This document shows, one piece after another, positions 24,323 through 33,217 of a DNA stretch of 64,000 nucleotides. Numbering within the stretch: position 1 is the first letter of the stretch; the number at the start of each line of letters is the position of its first letter. Both the position numbers and the translations under genes were made by a program. Under the pieces are notes generated by a model, which saw only the letters and a list, made by a program, of their open reading frames with translations, made no database searches and was not told the origin of the DNA. This DNA comes from Erysipelotrichaceae bacterium (GTDB lineage: Bacteria > Bacillota_I > Bacilli_A > Erysipelotrichales > Erysipelotrichaceae): contig JAFRLM010000007.1 of the NCBI GenBank assembly GCA_017431225.1, positions 62,001-126,000 on the forward strand, given 5' to 3'.

Positions 24323-24377
24323 GTGGGCAGTTCCCACCGTCAGTGGCAGCAACCTGACGTAAAACAAAATAAGGAGG
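24323..24377 (+). ncRNA. preQ1-I riboswitch controlling queT
   Basis: The aptamer spans 24338-24374: stem CGTCAG/CTGACG, loop with GGCAGCAACC, and an A-rich tail TAAAACAAAATAAGG, closely following the preQ1-I consensus seen in Thermoanaerobacter-type elements (GCAGUAACC, AACAAAACAAGG). The tail contains the 5' part of the AAGGAGG ribosome binding site (24371-24377), so ligand binding should block translation. A perfect accessory hairpin GTGGG-CAGTT-CCCAC (24323-24337) precedes it. Confidence 0.88.
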
Positions 24378-24385
24378 AAAAAACT

Positions 24386-24892
24386 ATGAACACCAAGACT
24401 CTGACCAGAGTCGCTCTCATCGCGGCAGTTTATACTGTTGTCTCGCTTGCTCTTGCCCCGTTCTCTTTCGGAAATATCCAGGTAAGGATCTCGGAAGCTC
24501 TTACGCTTCTGCCGCTGATCTACCAGCCGGCAATCGCCGGTGTTACCCTGGGATGCTTCCTGACGAACCTGATCGGAGCGCTGATGGGAGTCAATCCGAC
24601 CGGATTGCTGGATGCGGTGATCGGTACCGCGGCGACATTCATCGCGGCGATGATCACCTGGCATTTCCGCAATAAAAAGGTCGCCGGACTGCCTTTGATC
24701 TCGATCCTGGCTCCGGTCGTCCTGAACTTCTTCTTCATCGGTGCGGAACTCGCTGTACTGATGATGCCGGAAAATGTGATCATGGGAACGCTGATCTTCG
24801 GCGCGGAAGTCGCTGTAGGCGAACTGATCTCTGTTGTGATTGGTTATTTCCTGGTCAAACTCCTGTCCGGTACAAAACTTTTTGCGGATTAA
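24386..24892 (+). CDS. queT: QueT-family queuosine precursor transporter
   Basis: A 168-residue membrane protein with about five hydrophobic segments, of the QueT/DUF988 family of ECF-type S components. RISEALTLLPLIYQPAIAGVTLGC and NPTGLLDAVIGT are family hallmarks. It takes up preQ1 or a related queuosine precursor, in agreement with the preQ1-I riboswitch directly upstream. No queuosine biosynthesis gene is next to it, suggesting reliance on salvage. ATG 24386 follows AAGGAGG. Confidence 0.92.
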   Translation: MNTKTLTRVALIAAVYTVVSLALAPFSFGNIQVRISEALTLLPLIYQPAIAGVTLGCFLTNLIGALMGVNPTGLLDAVIGTAATFIAAMITWHFRNKKVAGLPLISILAPVVLNFFFIGAELAVLMMPENVIMGTLIFGAEVAVGELISVVIGYFLVKLLSGTKLFAD

Positions 24893-24935
24893 AAAAGATC
24901 AGTGATGTGGCACGCCACGTCGCTGATCTTTTTTG
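24891..24935. terminator. Bidirectional terminator between queT and ung
   Basis: AAAAAAGATCAG pairs with CTGATCTTTTTT, with an internal GTGGC/GCCAC stem, suiting both convergent genes. Confidence 0.88.
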
Positions 24936-24952
24936 TTTGTTTGGAAATGGTA

Positions 24953-25621
24953 TCAGCGGATCTGCCAGTCGATGGGGGATAAGCCGTTGGCTGTAAGATA
25001 CTGATTTGTTTTTGAGAAATGATGGTTGCCGAAGAATCCGTAATGCGCGGAAAGCGGGCTCGGATGCGGGCTTTCCAGGATCAGATGTTTCGGATTGCTG
25101 AGCAGCTTTTTCTTTTCTCTCGCCGGTCTGCCCCAGAGCAGGAAAACGAGCGGCGCGTCTTTATGATCCAGTTCTTCGATGATCCGGTCTGTCAGTGTTT
25201 CCCAGCCGTGTTTTGCGTGGGAGAATGCCTGACCTTCGCGGACGGTAAGGACAGTATTCAGAAGGAGTACGCCCTGATCTGCCCAGTAGGTCAGATCTCC
25301 ATGCTGCGGCATCTGACAGCCGCAGTCAGAGGCAAGCTCCTTATAGATATTGATCAGTGAAGGCGGTGCCGGCACTCCTCTGGGGACTGAGAAGGAAAGA
25401 CCCATCGCCTGTCCTTTTTCGTGATAGGGATCCTGTCCCAGGATCACGACCTTGGTTGCAGCATAGGAAGTCCGGCGTAAAGCATTGTAAAGATATTTTG
25501 CCGGCGGAAAGACAGTCCGGGTGCGGTATTCCTCATCCAGAAAAGCCCGGAGCTGCTGATAATACGGAGCTGTGAATTCTGACTGCAGGACCTCGTCCCA
25601 GTCGTTGCCGATGATACGCAT
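24953..25621 (-). CDS. ung: Uracil-DNA glycosylase
   Basis: A 222-residue family 1 UDG. The water-activating motif VVILGQDPYHEKGQAMGLSF and the leucine-loop motif ESPHPSPLSAH are intact. It removes uracil from DNA to start base-excision repair. ATG 25621 (MRIIGNDWDEV) is preferred because a perfect TATAAT lies 8 nt upstream; a TTG codon further up would fall within the promoter. Confidence 0.96.
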   Translation of the reverse strand: MRIIGNDWDEVLQSEFTAPYYQQLRAFLDEEYRTRTVFPPAKYLYNALRRTSYAATKVVILGQDPYHEKGQAMGLSFSVPRGVPAPPSLINIYKELASDCGCQMPQHGDLTYWADQGVLLLNTVLTVREGQAFSHAKHGWETLTDRIIEELDHKDAPLVFLLWGRPAREKKKLLSNPKHLILESPHPSPLSAHYGFFGNHHFSKTNQYLTANGLSPIDWQIR

Positions 25622-25624
25622 ATA

Positions 25625-25639
25625 CCCCAATTATAGGGG
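25625..25639 (-). promoter_or_regulatory. ung -10 box inside a CCCC/GGGG inverted repeat, probable leaderless
   Basis: Minus strand: CCCC-TATAATT-GGGG. The TATAAT occupies 25635-25630 and the ATG begins 8 nt later, with no ribosome binding site. The C4/G4 arms could be an operator overlapping the promoter. Confidence 0.5.
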
Positions 25640-25681
25640 ATTTTGCGTTATCATAAAAGCAAGAAGAGGAGACCTCGGTTT

Positions 25682-26122
25682 ATGAAGATTTGTTTCGAAG
25701 ATGGTTTCAACGGCCTGGTCAATATCGGCGACCAGAACATACGCATCGGTGCTGCGGGAGCCAAACCCTATGATTTTACTTTTGCGGCAGCAGCCTCCTG
25801 TTTCTACTCCACGGTCCTGACAAATGCGCCGAAATTCGGCGTCGAGATCGAAGCGGCGGAGCTGGAGATCAGTGGTGAAAAACGTACGGTGATCCCGACG
25901 ACCCTCGAACATTTCGCGATCCACGCGAAGATCGTCTCCGACGCTCCGGAAGAGGATCTGAAGACCGTTGTCCGGGTCGCGGAAAAAGCATGCAGCATGC
26001 TGGAGACTCTGCGCCAGGTCGCCAAAGTCGAAGTGACCTTCGAAAAAGTGGAAAGACTCAGCAAGGATCCGATCGTTTATATGGAAGCGCCTGCCTGCGA
26101 TCTTAAGAGTGGATCCTGCTAA
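25682..26122 (+). CDS. OsmC/Ohr-family protein
   Basis: A 146-residue OsmC-like protein. The two family cysteines are seen in AAAASCFYSTVL (about C40) and VAEKACSMLETL (about C105), separated by a long helix. Classic members reduce organic peroxides with this pair; the branch here, with PAC and GSC near the end, is not clearly Ohr or OsmC proper. The start lies behind GAGGAG. It is divergent from ung. Confidence 0.85.
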   Translation: MKICFEDGFNGLVNIGDQNIRIGAAGAKPYDFTFAAAASCFYSTVLTNAPKFGVEIEAAELEISGEKRTVIPTTLEHFAIHAKIVSDAPEEDLKTVVRVAEKACSMLETLRQVAKVEVTFEKVERLSKDPIVYMEAPACDLKSGSC

Positions 26123-26151
26123 AGGCAATCTCAATCAGCGGCATTTTGCGC

Positions 26152-26157
26152 TATACT
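26152..26157 (+). promoter_or_regulatory. -10 box of a probable leaderless transcript
   Basis: TATACT at 26152-26157 is followed by TAATAT and ATG 26164 (6-nt gap), without a ribosome binding site. Confidence 0.55.
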
Positions 26158-26163
26158 TAATAT

Positions 26164-27012
26164 ATGAGCAGCAAGCATATTTTATGCATTGGTGAAGCAT
26201 CCGTCGATTTTCTGTCTCAGCAGAAGGGTGTACCGTTAAGTGAGGTCAAAGAATATAAGAAGCGCCTTGCCGGCGAAGCGGAACTGGCAGTCAAGATCGC
26301 CAGACGCACCGGCAGCTGCGCTCTTTTAAGCAAGGTCGGGAACGACCGTTTCGGCAAGCTGATCCGCAGTTATCTGCAGAAAGAGAATGTGGATACCCGT
26401 TTCCTGTATGTCGATAAGGATAAGGATACGACAGTGTCTTTTACTGCGCTCGATGAGGATGGAAACTACGTGGAAAAGCAGTACCTTACCAGAGGCGCTG
26501 ACCTGAACCTGCAGAGCCGGGAGATCGGTCTGCGCGTTCTGGAAAACGTCTCGCTCCTGCATTATGATTCCTATAGCATCCTTTCAGATAACTACCGGGC
26601 ACTGTCCGCGATCTTGAGCTGGTCTTATAAGATGGACGCTTTCCGCGCTTTCTCTCTGGCAAACGATCTGGTCCTCAGAAACAAGAAAGACCGTGATCTG
26701 ATCCGTTCCGTCCTGAATGTAACGGATCTCTTCTGCCTGAACGAGGATCAGCTGAAGTATCTGACCGGCCTCTGGTCACCGGATTTTGCCTGCGAGATGC
26801 TGTTCAGGGAGAATAATGAGCTGCGCGAGGTCCTTGTTGAAGAGGACGGCTATATCCATCTTTACTGCCGCGACGACCGTCACGAGCGGGTTCCGCTCGT
26901 AAAGGGCAGGGAAACCGACTTTCTGGCGGCATATCTGTCGCTTATCGCCGATGACCGCAAGGCAAACCGCTTCGGATTCCTGAAAGCAGCGGCCGTACTG
27001 ATCAATTTCTGA
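26164..27012 (+). CDS. Degenerate PfkB/ribokinase-like protein
   Basis: A 282-residue ribokinase-fold protein. CIGEASVDFLSQQKGV matches the N-terminal PfkB strand, ALLSKVGNDRFGKLIRSYLQKENVDTRF the first signature, and FCLNEDQLKYLTG the middle. The substrate motif GGxxxN is replaced (RLAGEAELAV) and the anion-hole motif DTxGAGDxF appears as VKGRETDFLAAYL, keeping one Asp but losing the glycines. It may be a weak kinase with a private substrate or a pseudokinase used for binding or regulation. It is transcribed alone from a predicted leaderless promoter. Confidence 0.7.
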   Translation: MSSKHILCIGEASVDFLSQQKGVPLSEVKEYKKRLAGEAELAVKIARRTGSCALLSKVGNDRFGKLIRSYLQKENVDTRFLYVDKDKDTTVSFTALDEDGNYVEKQYLTRGADLNLQSREIGLRVLENVSLLHYDSYSILSDNYRALSAILSWSYKMDAFRAFSLANDLVLRNKKDRDLIRSVLNVTDLFCLNEDQLKYLTGLWSPDFACEMLFRENNELREVLVEEDGYIHLYCRDDRHERVPLVKGRETDFLAAYLSLIADDRKANRFGFLKAAAVLINF

Positions 27013-27036
27013 GCAAAATTACATTTCTTGGGAAAT

Positions 27037-27066
27037 AAAACAGCGGGTTTTCCCGCTGTTTTTTGT
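27037..27066 (+). terminator. Intrinsic terminator before the ribosomal cluster
   Basis: AAAACAGCGGG pairs with CCCGCTGTTTT around TTTT, followed by more T. The ~110 bases after it, up to the S10 promoter, hold nothing else I can identify. Confidence 0.85.
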
Positions 27067-27180
27067 TGTTTCGGAAGGAAAAAGATGCTTTTTCCGGATA
27101 AAAAAAGAAACGCCGATGTACGTTGTTCTAATGGCATTTAAAAAAGTAGCTAAAAAAGCACATTTTCTCGCATTTTATGC

Positions 27181-27209
27181 TTGAAATTAAACATTGATTT
27201 GCATATAAT
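27181..27209 (+). promoter_or_regulatory. Main promoter of the S10-spc-alpha ribosomal cluster
   Basis: TTGAAA (27181-27186), exactly 17 nt, TATAAT (27204-27209). The upstream stretch is AT-rich with A/T tracts, fitting an UP element. Confidence 0.85.
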
Positions 27210-27215
27210 AATCAA

Positions 27216-27340
27216 GCGCTCGCGAAGATATGGGAGGTTGCCGGCACGCCGATACCTGTGTGACTGCGTGATAACCGGGGAATTCACATGGAGTGAGTTA
27301 TCGAAGCAATTCGATAGATGAAATGAAGGAGGAAGATTTC
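27216..27340 (+). promoter_or_regulatory. Long 5' leader of the S10 operon
   Basis: About 125 nt of untranslated leader separate the predicted start from rpsJ. It contains ATATGGGAGGTTGCC and AACCGGGGAATTCACATGGA segments of the kind conserved upstream of rpsJ in Bacillota, several possible stems, and AAGGAGG 5 to 10 nt before the ATG. A role in ribosomal-protein feedback is likely but not shown. Confidence 0.55.
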
Positions 27341-27652
27341 ATGGCAAAGAATAACGTAAGAATCAAATTAAAAGCTTACGAACATCGTTCTCTTGATGTT
27401 GCGACTGAAAAGATCGTCAGAGCTGCAGAAGACGGTGGCGTTAAAAAAGTCATCGGCCCGATCCCGCTCCCGACTGAAAAGCAGATCGTTACCATCTTAC
27501 GTTCACCGCACAAATACAAAGATTCGCGTGAACAGTTCGAAATTCGTACGCACAAGCGTCTCATCGAGATCATCGGCCCCAGCGCCAAGACAGTTGATGC
27601 CTTAACTCGTCTTGAACTGCCGAGCGGCGTTGATATCGAAATCAAACTTTAA
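27341..27652 (+). CDS. rpsJ: 30S ribosomal protein S10
   Basis: 103 residues, full length; start [19 protein letters not shown] and IGPIPLPT are universal S10 features. ATG 27341 follows AAGGAGG; a GTG 48 nt upstream is inside the leader. S10 is part of the small-subunit head and, as NusE, of transcription antitermination complexes. First gene of the cluster, 19 nt before rplC. Confidence 0.97.
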   Translation: MAKNNVRIKLKAYEHRSLDVATEKIVRAAEDGGVKKVIGPIPLPTEKQIVTILRSPHKYKDSREQFEIRTHKRLIEIIGPSAKTVDALTRLELPSGVDIEIKL

Positions 27653-27671
27653 AGAGTAGAAAGGTGACATC

Positions 27672-28364
27672 ATGAAAGGAATACTTGGTAGAAAACTCGG
27701 TATGACTCAGGTGTTCGCTAATAACGGTACCTTAATCCCGGTCACTGTTATCGAATGCGAACCGAACGTCGTACTGCAGAAAAAAGAAGTAAAGACTGAT
27801 GGCTATGATGCGATCCAGCTCGGTTTCGAAGACATCAAAGAAAACCGTCTGAACAAACCGGTCCTGGGCCACTTCAAAAAAGCAGGTGTCAGTCCGAAAC
27901 GTTTCATCAAAGAAATCAGAGCTGATGAAATGATGAATCTCGAAGTTGGCCAGGAAGTTAAAGTTGATCTCTTTTCCGCTGGTGACATCGTCGATGTAAC
28001 AGGCGTCAGCAAGGGTCATGGCTACACCGGCACGATCGCCCGCTATAACGCGCAGCGCGGACCGGTCTCCCACGGTGGATCTAAGAACATCCGCCACATC
28101 GGTTCCATGGCATCAACCGGGCGTAACAACGGTCGTATCGAAAAGAACACACCGATGCCGGGTCACGATGGTGTATACACAACCACCAACCAGAACCTGG
28201 AAGTCATTAAGGTCGATGCTGAACAGAACTACATTCTGGTCAAGGGCAACGTCCCGGGTCCGAAGAAGGGTCTGGTCATGATCAAGACAACCGCTAAACC
28301 TGTTAAACACGTTGCAGCCAAGGAACTGCTCGACAGAACCCCGGCTGAAGAGAAGGAGGCTTAA
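27672..28364 (+). CDS. rplC: 50S ribosomal protein L3
   Basis: 230 residues; begins [15 protein letters not shown] and carries [19 protein letters not shown] near the peptidyl-transferase loop. A short acidic tail (TPAEEKEA) extends beyond the usual end. L3 nucleates large-subunit assembly. Three nt separate it from rplD. Confidence 0.97.
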   Translation: MKGILGRKLGMTQVFANNGTLIPVTVIECEPNVVLQKKEVKTDGYDAIQLGFEDIKENRLNKPVLGHFKKAGVSPKRFIKEIRADEMMNLEVGQEVKVDLFSAGDIVDVTGVSKGHGYTGTIARYNAQRGPVSHGGSKNIRHIGSMASTGRNNGRIEKNTPMPGHDGVYTTTNQNLEVIKVDAEQNYILVKGNVPGPKKGLVMIKTTAKPVKHVAAKELLDRTPAEEKEA

Positions 28365-28367
28365 TTC

Positions 28368-28997
28368 ATGGCAAAATTTGATGTTTTTGATCTCGCAGCC
28401 AAAAAGGTTGGAGAAGTTGAATTAGCCGACAGTGTATTCGGAATCGAACCGAATAATCAGGCGATCTTCGATGCTGTTCTGTTACAGCAGGCATCCTGGC
28501 GTCAGGGTACTCATGACACCAAGAGCAGAAGCGAAGTTTCCGGCGGCGGCAAGAAGCCGTACCGTCAGAAGGGTACAGGCCGCGCTCGTCAGGGTTCCAC
28601 GAGAGCTACTCAGTGGAGACACGGTGGCATCCCGTTCGGTCCGACACCGCGCAGCTACACATTCAAGCTCAACCGTAAGGTTCGCAGACTTGCATTAAGA
28701 AGTGCATTAAGCCTGAAAGCCAAGGAAGAGAACATCACCGTCCTGAACGGATTGACATTCGAAAACGCTAAGACAAAGGAATTCGTCAAGCTGCTCGATA
28801 CATTCAATTTCGATCAGAAAGTCCTGTTCGTCATCGACGCTGAAGAAGATTTCGAAAATGCTTATCTGGCATCCCGCAACCTTCCGAAAGTTGAGATGGT
28901 AACCGTTGAAGGCTTAAACATCTTCGATCTGATGAATGCCGCAAAGCTGGTTGTCACAGAGGCAGCTGGTAAGAAATTAGGGGAGGTACTGGCCTAA
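28368..28997 (+). CDS. rplD: 50S ribosomal protein L4
   Basis: 209 residues; RQGTHDTKSRSEVSGGGKKPYRQKGTGRARQG (family-defining extended loop, quoted in part) lines the exit tunnel. Its stop overlaps the rplW ATG by one base. In some bacteria L4 represses its own operon. Confidence 0.97.
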   Translation: MAKFDVFDLAAKKVGEVELADSVFGIEPNNQAIFDAVLLQQASWRQGTHDTKSRSEVSGGGKKPYRQKGTGRARQGSTRATQWRHGGIPFGPTPRSYTFKLNRKVRRLALRSALSLKAKEENITVLNGLTFENAKTKEFVKLLDTFNFDQKVLFVIDAEEDFENAYLASRNLPKVEMVTVEGLNIFDLMNAAKLVVTEAAGKKLGEVLA

Positions 28998-29287
28998 TGA
29001 GTAACGCAAGAGAATTGATCATTAAGCCTGTTGTTACCGAAAAGAGCTTAAAGATCCAGGAAGAAAACAACACTGTCGTCTTCGAAGTCGAAAAGAGCAT
29101 GAACAAGATCCATGTAAAGCAGGCTATCGAAGAGATCTACAAAGTCAAGGTCGAGAGCGTTAACATCGTTAACACAAAGTCCAAGACAAAGAGAGTCGGA
29201 CGTTACACCGGTAAGACTCATGCCTTCAAGAAGGCCTACATTAAATTAGCTGAAGGATCCAGCATCACGATCCTCGGCGACAAATAA
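28997..29287 (+). CDS. rplW: 50S ribosomal protein L23
   Basis: 96 residues; RELIIKPVVTEKSLK and the basic loop KSKTKRVGRYTGKTHAFKKA are typical. L23 sits at the tunnel exit and docks trigger factor and SRP. An unusually long 73-nt gap with two hairpins follows before rplB. Confidence 0.96.
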   Translation: MSNARELIIKPVVTEKSLKIQEENNTVVFEVEKSMNKIHVKQAIEEIYKVKVESVNIVNTKSKTKRVGRYTGKTHAFKKAYIKLAEGSSITILGDK

Positions 29288-29339
29288 TCCTTATATATAG
29301 ATAAGGAAAACTATCGGAAGAAAATGCGAATTCCGGATA
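29288..29339 (+). repeat. Two hairpins in the rplW-rplB gap
   Basis: TCCTTAT/ATAAGGA (29288-29307, 6-nt loop) and TATC-GGAA/TTCCGGATA (29312-29339, one bulge) fill the only long gap inside the S10 part of the cluster. They could be an RNA processing or protein-binding site. There is no T run after them. Confidence 0.5.
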
Positions 29340-29360
29340 ATTGCATTAGGAGGAAAAACA

Positions 29361-30194
29361 ATGGCGATTAAAAAGTATAAGCCAACGACTCCGGGCAGAA
29401 GAGGCATGACCGGTTTAACTTTCGAGGAGATCACAAAATCCACTCCTGAGAAAAGCTTAACAGTCAAGTTCTCCAAGACCGGCGGTCGTAACAATGCTGG
29501 TAAGATCACTGTCCGTCATCATGGCGGCGGTCACAAACAGCGCTATCGTATCGTTGATTTTAAACGTAACAAAGATAACATCCCGGCGAAGGTCGCTTCT
29601 ATCGAATACGATCCGAACCGTAACGCTAACATCGCTCTTCTGAACTATGTCGATGGCGAAAAGCGTTATATCCTCGCTCCTCAGGGACTCACAGTCGGTA
29701 TGACTGTTGTCTCCGGCGAGAAGACCGATATCAAGGTCGGTAATGCCTGCGAACTGCGCAACATGCCTGAAGGTACCATCGTTCACAACGTTGAACTGAA
29801 GCCGGGCAAGGGCGGTCAGCTGGCCAGAGCTGCTGGTGTCAGCGCTCAGATCCTCGGTATCGAAGACAAGTACGTCACTCTGCGTCTGGCAAGCGGCGAA
29901 GTCCGTAAGGTCCTCGCAAACTGCCGCGGTTCCATCGGTACAGTCGGCAATGGCGACTACAACCTGATCAACCTCGGTAAAGCCGGTCGTACAAGATGGC
30001 TCGGCATCCGTCCGACAGTCAGAGGTTCCGTCATGAACCCGGTCGACCACCCGCATGGTGGTGGTGAAGGCCGCGCTCCGGTAGGACGTAAATCACCTAT
30101 GACACCTTGGGGCAAGAAAGCTATGGGTGTTAAGACACGTAAATCCAAGAATGCTTCCGACGCATTAATCGTCAGAAGAAGAAATGGTAAGTAA
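29361..30194 (+). CDS. rplB: 50S ribosomal protein L2
   Basis: 277 residues; [20 protein letters not shown] and the near-catalytic [15 protein letters not shown] are intact. L2 is needed for subunit joining and peptidyl transfer. AGGAGG lies 8 nt before the ATG. Confidence 0.97.
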   Translation: MAIKKYKPTTPGRRGMTGLTFEEITKSTPEKSLTVKFSKTGGRNNAGKITVRHHGGGHKQRYRIVDFKRNKDNIPAKVASIEYDPNRNANIALLNYVDGEKRYILAPQGLTVGMTVVSGEKTDIKVGNACELRNMPEGTIVHNVELKPGKGGQLARAAGVSAQILGIEDKYVTLRLASGEVRKVLANCRGSIGTVGNGDYNLINLGKAGRTRWLGIRPTVRGSVMNPVDHPHGGGEGRAPVGRKSPMTPWGKKAMGVKTRKSKNASDALIVRRRNGK

Positions 30195-30212
30195 CGGGAA
30201 GGAGAAAGAAAG

Positions 30213-30482
30213 ATGAGTCGTAGTTTAAAGAAGGGCCCGTTCGTCGATGAACATCTGATGAAGAAAGTCGAAGAACTCAACAAGGCCAATAAAAAAGAAG
30301 TTATCAAGACTTGGTCACGTCGTTCAACTATTTTCCCGGCTTTCGTTGAACACACCTTCGCTGTTTACAACGGCAAGGAGCATGTACCGGTATATGTAAC
30401 CGAGGTTATGGTCGGCCTTAAGCTGGGTGAATTCGTTCCGACACGTCGTTTCGGCGGTCACGGAGCAGATAAGAAGGCATAA
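30213..30482 (+). CDS. rpsS: 30S ribosomal protein S19
   Basis: 89 residues; [15 protein letters not shown] and [16 protein letters not shown] are standard. It packs with S13 in the head of the small subunit. Confidence 0.97.
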   Translation: MSRSLKKGPFVDEHLMKKVEELNKANKKEVIKTWSRRSTIFPAFVEHTFAVYNGKEHVPVYVTEVMVGLKLGEFVPTRRFGGHGADKKA

Positions 30483-30494
30483 GGAGGAAATAAC

Positions 30495-30827
30495 ATGGAA
30501 GTAAAAGCAACCGCAAAAACGGTCCGCATCTCTCCTCGCAGAACCCGCCTTGTGCTGGACCTGGTCAGAGGTAAAGATGTCAAGGAAGCATTAGCTATCC
30601 TGAAATTCACACCGAACCGTGCTGCAGAGATCATCACCAAAGTTGTTAAGTCCGCTGTTGCAAACGCAACACACAACTTCCAGCTTGATGAAGAAAAGCT
30701 CTACATTAAAGCGTGCTATGCAGACGAAGGAGTTACATTAAAGAGATTCCTTCCGCGCGCAAAAGGTTCTGCATCTGCGCTCAACAAACGCACCAGCCAC
30801 ATCACTGTTGTGGTTGAAGAAAGATAA
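30495..30827 (+). CDS. rplV: 50S ribosomal protein L22
   Basis: 110 residues; [20 protein letters not shown] and the tunnel hairpin [20 protein letters not shown]. The hairpin is where macrolide-resistance changes occur in other bacteria; nothing unusual is seen here. Confidence 0.97.
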   Translation: MEVKATAKTVRISPRRTRLVLDLVRGKDVKEALAILKFTPNRAAEIITKVVKSAVANATHNFQLDEEKLYIKACYADEGVTLKRFLPRAKGSASALNKRTSHITVVVEER

Positions 30828-30838
30828 GGAGGGAAACC

Positions 30839-31615
30839 ATGGGTCAGAAAGTTAGTCCGGTAGGATTCAGAGTAGGCGTTATCCGCGACTGGGACAGCCG
30901 CTGGTATGCTGAAAAAGAATACGGCGATCTGCTTCAGGAAGACATCAAAGTCCGTAAGCTGATCGAAAAGGAATGCAATACCAAAGAATATATGGTCTCC
31001 CGCGTTGAGATCGAACGCAGTAAGAACCGTCTTAATCTCGTCATCCGCACAGCTCGTCCCGGTATGTTCATCGGTGCAGACGGCGCTAAGCTGGATGATC
31101 TGAAGAAAAAGGTCGCTAAGATCGCTGGTGAAAAACAGGTTGAAATCAGCGTAGTCGAAGTTGCCAACCCGGATCTCGATGCAACACTGGTTGCAAACAA
31201 GATCGCTAAGATGCTTGAAGAACGTCAGTCCTTCCGTACTGCTCAGAAGAAGACGATCCAGCAGACAATGCGCAGCGGCGCTAAAGGTATCAAAACCAAA
31301 GTCAGCGGTCGTTTAGGCGGTGCAGATATCGCCCGTGCAGAAGGCTATTCTGAAGGTGTCGTTCCGCTTCATACACTTCGTTCCGATATCGACTATGCAT
31401 TAGCAGAAGCGATGACAACATACGGTATCCTGGGCGTTAAAGTCTGGATCTGCCGTGGTGAAGTCTTACCGGGCGAAATGGCTAAAGAACCGGAAAAACC
31501 GAAAAACACTCGCGACAATGGCCGTCGTTTCAACCGTCGTCCGCGTCGTGATGCTGCTCCGGCAGAAGCTCCGAAGGCTGCTCCGGCTGCAGCTGAAAAG
31601 AAGGAGGGTGAATAA
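30839..31615 (+). CDS. rpsC: 30S ribosomal protein S3 with low-complexity C-terminal tail
   Basis: 258 residues, about 40 longer than usual. The KH domain ([18 protein letters not shown]) and S3 core ([17 protein letters not shown]) are normal; the extra tail after residue ~215 is rich in Arg, Pro and Ala ([20 protein letters not shown]) and acidic at the end. S3 forms the mRNA entry with S4 and S5. Confidence 0.96.
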   Translation: MGQKVSPVGFRVGVIRDWDSRWYAEKEYGDLLQEDIKVRKLIEKECNTKEYMVSRVEIERSKNRLNLVIRTARPGMFIGADGAKLDDLKKKVAKIAGEKQVEISVVEVANPDLDATLVANKIAKMLEERQSFRTAQKKTIQQTMRSGAKGIKTKVSGRLGGADIARAEGYSEGVVPLHTLRSDIDYALAEAMTTYGILGVKVWICRGEVLPGEMAKEPEKPKNTRDNGRRFNRRPRRDAAPAEAPKAAPAAAEKKEGE

Positions 31616-31617
31616 TT

Positions 31618-32034
31618 ATGTTAATGCCAAAGCGTACTAAATATCGCCGTCCTCATCGTTTAAGCTATGAAGGTCTCTCCAAAGGCGGCACAGAAGTCGC
31701 GTTCGGAGAATACGGCCTGAAGGCTATGAGCGGTGCGTACATCTCTAACAACCAGATCGAGGCTGCCCGTGTTGCCATGACACGTTACATGAGCAGAACC
31801 GATAAAGTCTGGATCAAGATCTTCCCGCATCATGCAATCACCAAGAAGCCTCTGGAAGTCCGTATGGGTTCCGGTAAAGGTGCTCCTGAAGGATGGGTTG
31901 CTGTTGTTCAGAAGGGCAGAATCATGTTCGAAATCGCCGGCGTCAGCGAAGAGGTCGCTCGTGAAGCTTTCCGTCTCGCTAGCCACAAGCTGCCGGTCAA
32001 GTGCAAATTTGTCAAGAAAGGAGAGTCGCTGTGA
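31618..32034 (+). CDS. rplP: 50S ribosomal protein L16
   Basis: 138 residues; [11 protein letters not shown] start, the [16 protein letters not shown] block and [16 protein letters not shown] are diagnostic. L16 contacts the A-site tRNA elbow. Its stop overlaps the GTG of rpmC. Confidence 0.97.
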   Translation: MLMPKRTKYRRPHRLSYEGLSKGGTEVAFGEYGLKAMSGAYISNNQIEAARVAMTRYMSRTDKVWIKIFPHHAITKKPLEVRMGSGKGAPEGWVAVVQKGRIMFEIAGVSEEVAREAFRLASHKLPVKCKFVKKGESL

Positions 32035-32234
32035 ATATAAGAGAAATCCGTGCAACATCTGATGCCGAACTCCTGAAAAAGGTTGAAGAAATGAAAGCGG
32101 AATTATTCGATCTTCGTTTTGAAAGAGCGACCGGTTCCATTGACAACCCAATGCGCATGCGCGAACTGAAAAAGTCTATCGCACGTATCAAGACTGTCTT
32201 AAAAGAAAGAGAAATGACAGCTAAGGAGGACTAA
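32031..32234 (+). CDS. rpmC: 50S ribosomal protein L29
   Basis: 67 residues; starts at GTG 32031 ([18 protein letters not shown]), overlapping the rplP stop as GTGA, with GGAGAG upstream. [19 protein letters not shown] is typical. L29 lies by the tunnel exit. Confidence 0.95.
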   Translation: MNIREIRATSDAELLKKVEEMKAELFDLRFERATGSIDNPMRMRELKKSIARIKTVLKEREMTAKED

Positions 32235-32237
32235 TCG

Positions 32238-32501
32238 ATGGAAAGAGAAACAAGCAGACGCGTATTACGCGGTAAAGTCGTATCCGATAAGATGGACAAA
32301 TCCATCGTTGTCGAAGTAAGTACTTCAAAGAGTCATCCTCTCTATAAGAAAAAAGTAAAGGTCTCTCACCGTTACAAAGCACATGATGAAAACAATGAAG
32401 CCAAGGTCGGCGACATCGTTGTAATCATGGAGACAAGACCTTTAAGTGCTCAGAAGCACTTCCGCCTTGTAGAGATTGTTGAAAAAGCCGTTATTCTTTA
32501 G
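32238..32501 (+). CDS. rpsQ: 30S ribosomal protein S17
   Basis: 87 residues of OB fold; [20 protein letters not shown] and [18 protein letters not shown]. Primary 16S rRNA-binding protein. Three nt after rpmC. Confidence 0.97.
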   Translation: MERETSRRVLRGKVVSDKMDKSIVVEVSTSKSHPLYKKKVKVSHRYKAHDENNEAKVGDIVVIMETRPLSAQKHFRLVEIVEKAVIL

Positions 32502-32515
32502 TGGAGGTATAAAAC

Positions 32516-32884
32516 ATGATTATCAATGAAACAAGATTAAATGTTGCAGATAATACCGGTGCTAAGGAATTACTGGTCATTCGCTGCTTAGGCGGATCTC
32601 ACAGAAGAAGCTCCAATATCGGCGACATCGTCGTCTGTGCAGTTAAGGAAGCTGCTCCAGGCGGAAACGTTAAGAAGAGCCAGGTCGTCAAGGCTGTTAT
32701 CGTACGTTCCAAGTATGGTGTCAACCGTGCGAACGGTTCCCACATCCGTTTCGATGACAACGCTGCTGTCATCATCAAAGAAGATCTGACACCTGTCGGA
32801 ACCCGTATTTTCGGACCTGTTGCAAGAGAACTTCGTGATAAAGGCTTCATGAAGATCGTCTCCCTGGCTCCGGAAGTACTTTAA
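32516..32884 (+). CDS. rplN: 50S ribosomal protein L14
   Basis: 122 residues; [20 protein letters not shown] and [20 protein letters not shown]. Part of an intersubunit bridge and the binding site of the silencing factor RsfS. Confidence 0.97.
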   Translation: MIINETRLNVADNTGAKELLVIRCLGGSHRRSSNIGDIVVCAVKEAAPGGNVKKSQVVKAVIVRSKYGVNRANGSHIRFDDNAAVIIKEDLTPVGTRIFGPVARELRDKGFMKIVSLAPEVL

Positions 32885-32896
32885 GGAGGACAAACC

Positions 32897-33217
32897 ATGA
32901 AAATCAAAAAAGGCGATAAAGTAAAAGTTATTGCAGGTAATGATAAGGGTACAGTTGCTGAAGTAACTGCTGTCTTCCCGTCAAAGAACAAAGTCATCGT
33001 TGAAGGCGTCAACATCGCCAAGAAAGCTTTAAAGCCCACCCAGGAAAATCCGGATGGCGGAATCGTCAATAAGGAAATGCCGATCGATGCCAGCAATGTC
33101 ATGGTATACGACAGCAAGTCCAAACAGGCTTCCAGAGTCGGCTACAAAGTCGAAAAAGGCAACAAGGTCCGCGTCTACAAGAAGACTGGCGCTGAGATCA
33201 AGGGAGGTAAGAAGTAA
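32897..33217 (+). CDS. rplX: 50S ribosomal protein L24
   Basis: 106 residues; an N-terminal KOW motif ([21 protein letters not shown]) and [19 protein letters not shown]. Assembly initiator for the large subunit. Its stop overlaps the rplE start by one base. Confidence 0.97.
   Translation: MKIKKGDKVKVIAGNDKGTVAEVTAVFPSKNKVIVEGVNIAKKALKPTQENPDGGIVNKEMPIDASNVMVYDSKSKQASRVGYKVEKGNKVRVYKKTGAEIKGGKK

Noticed and set aside
27067..27180. Possible extra gene or RNA in the 300-base gap before rpsJ
   Set aside because: Between the terminator and the S10 promoter I see only AT-rich sequence without a credible frame or structured RNA.
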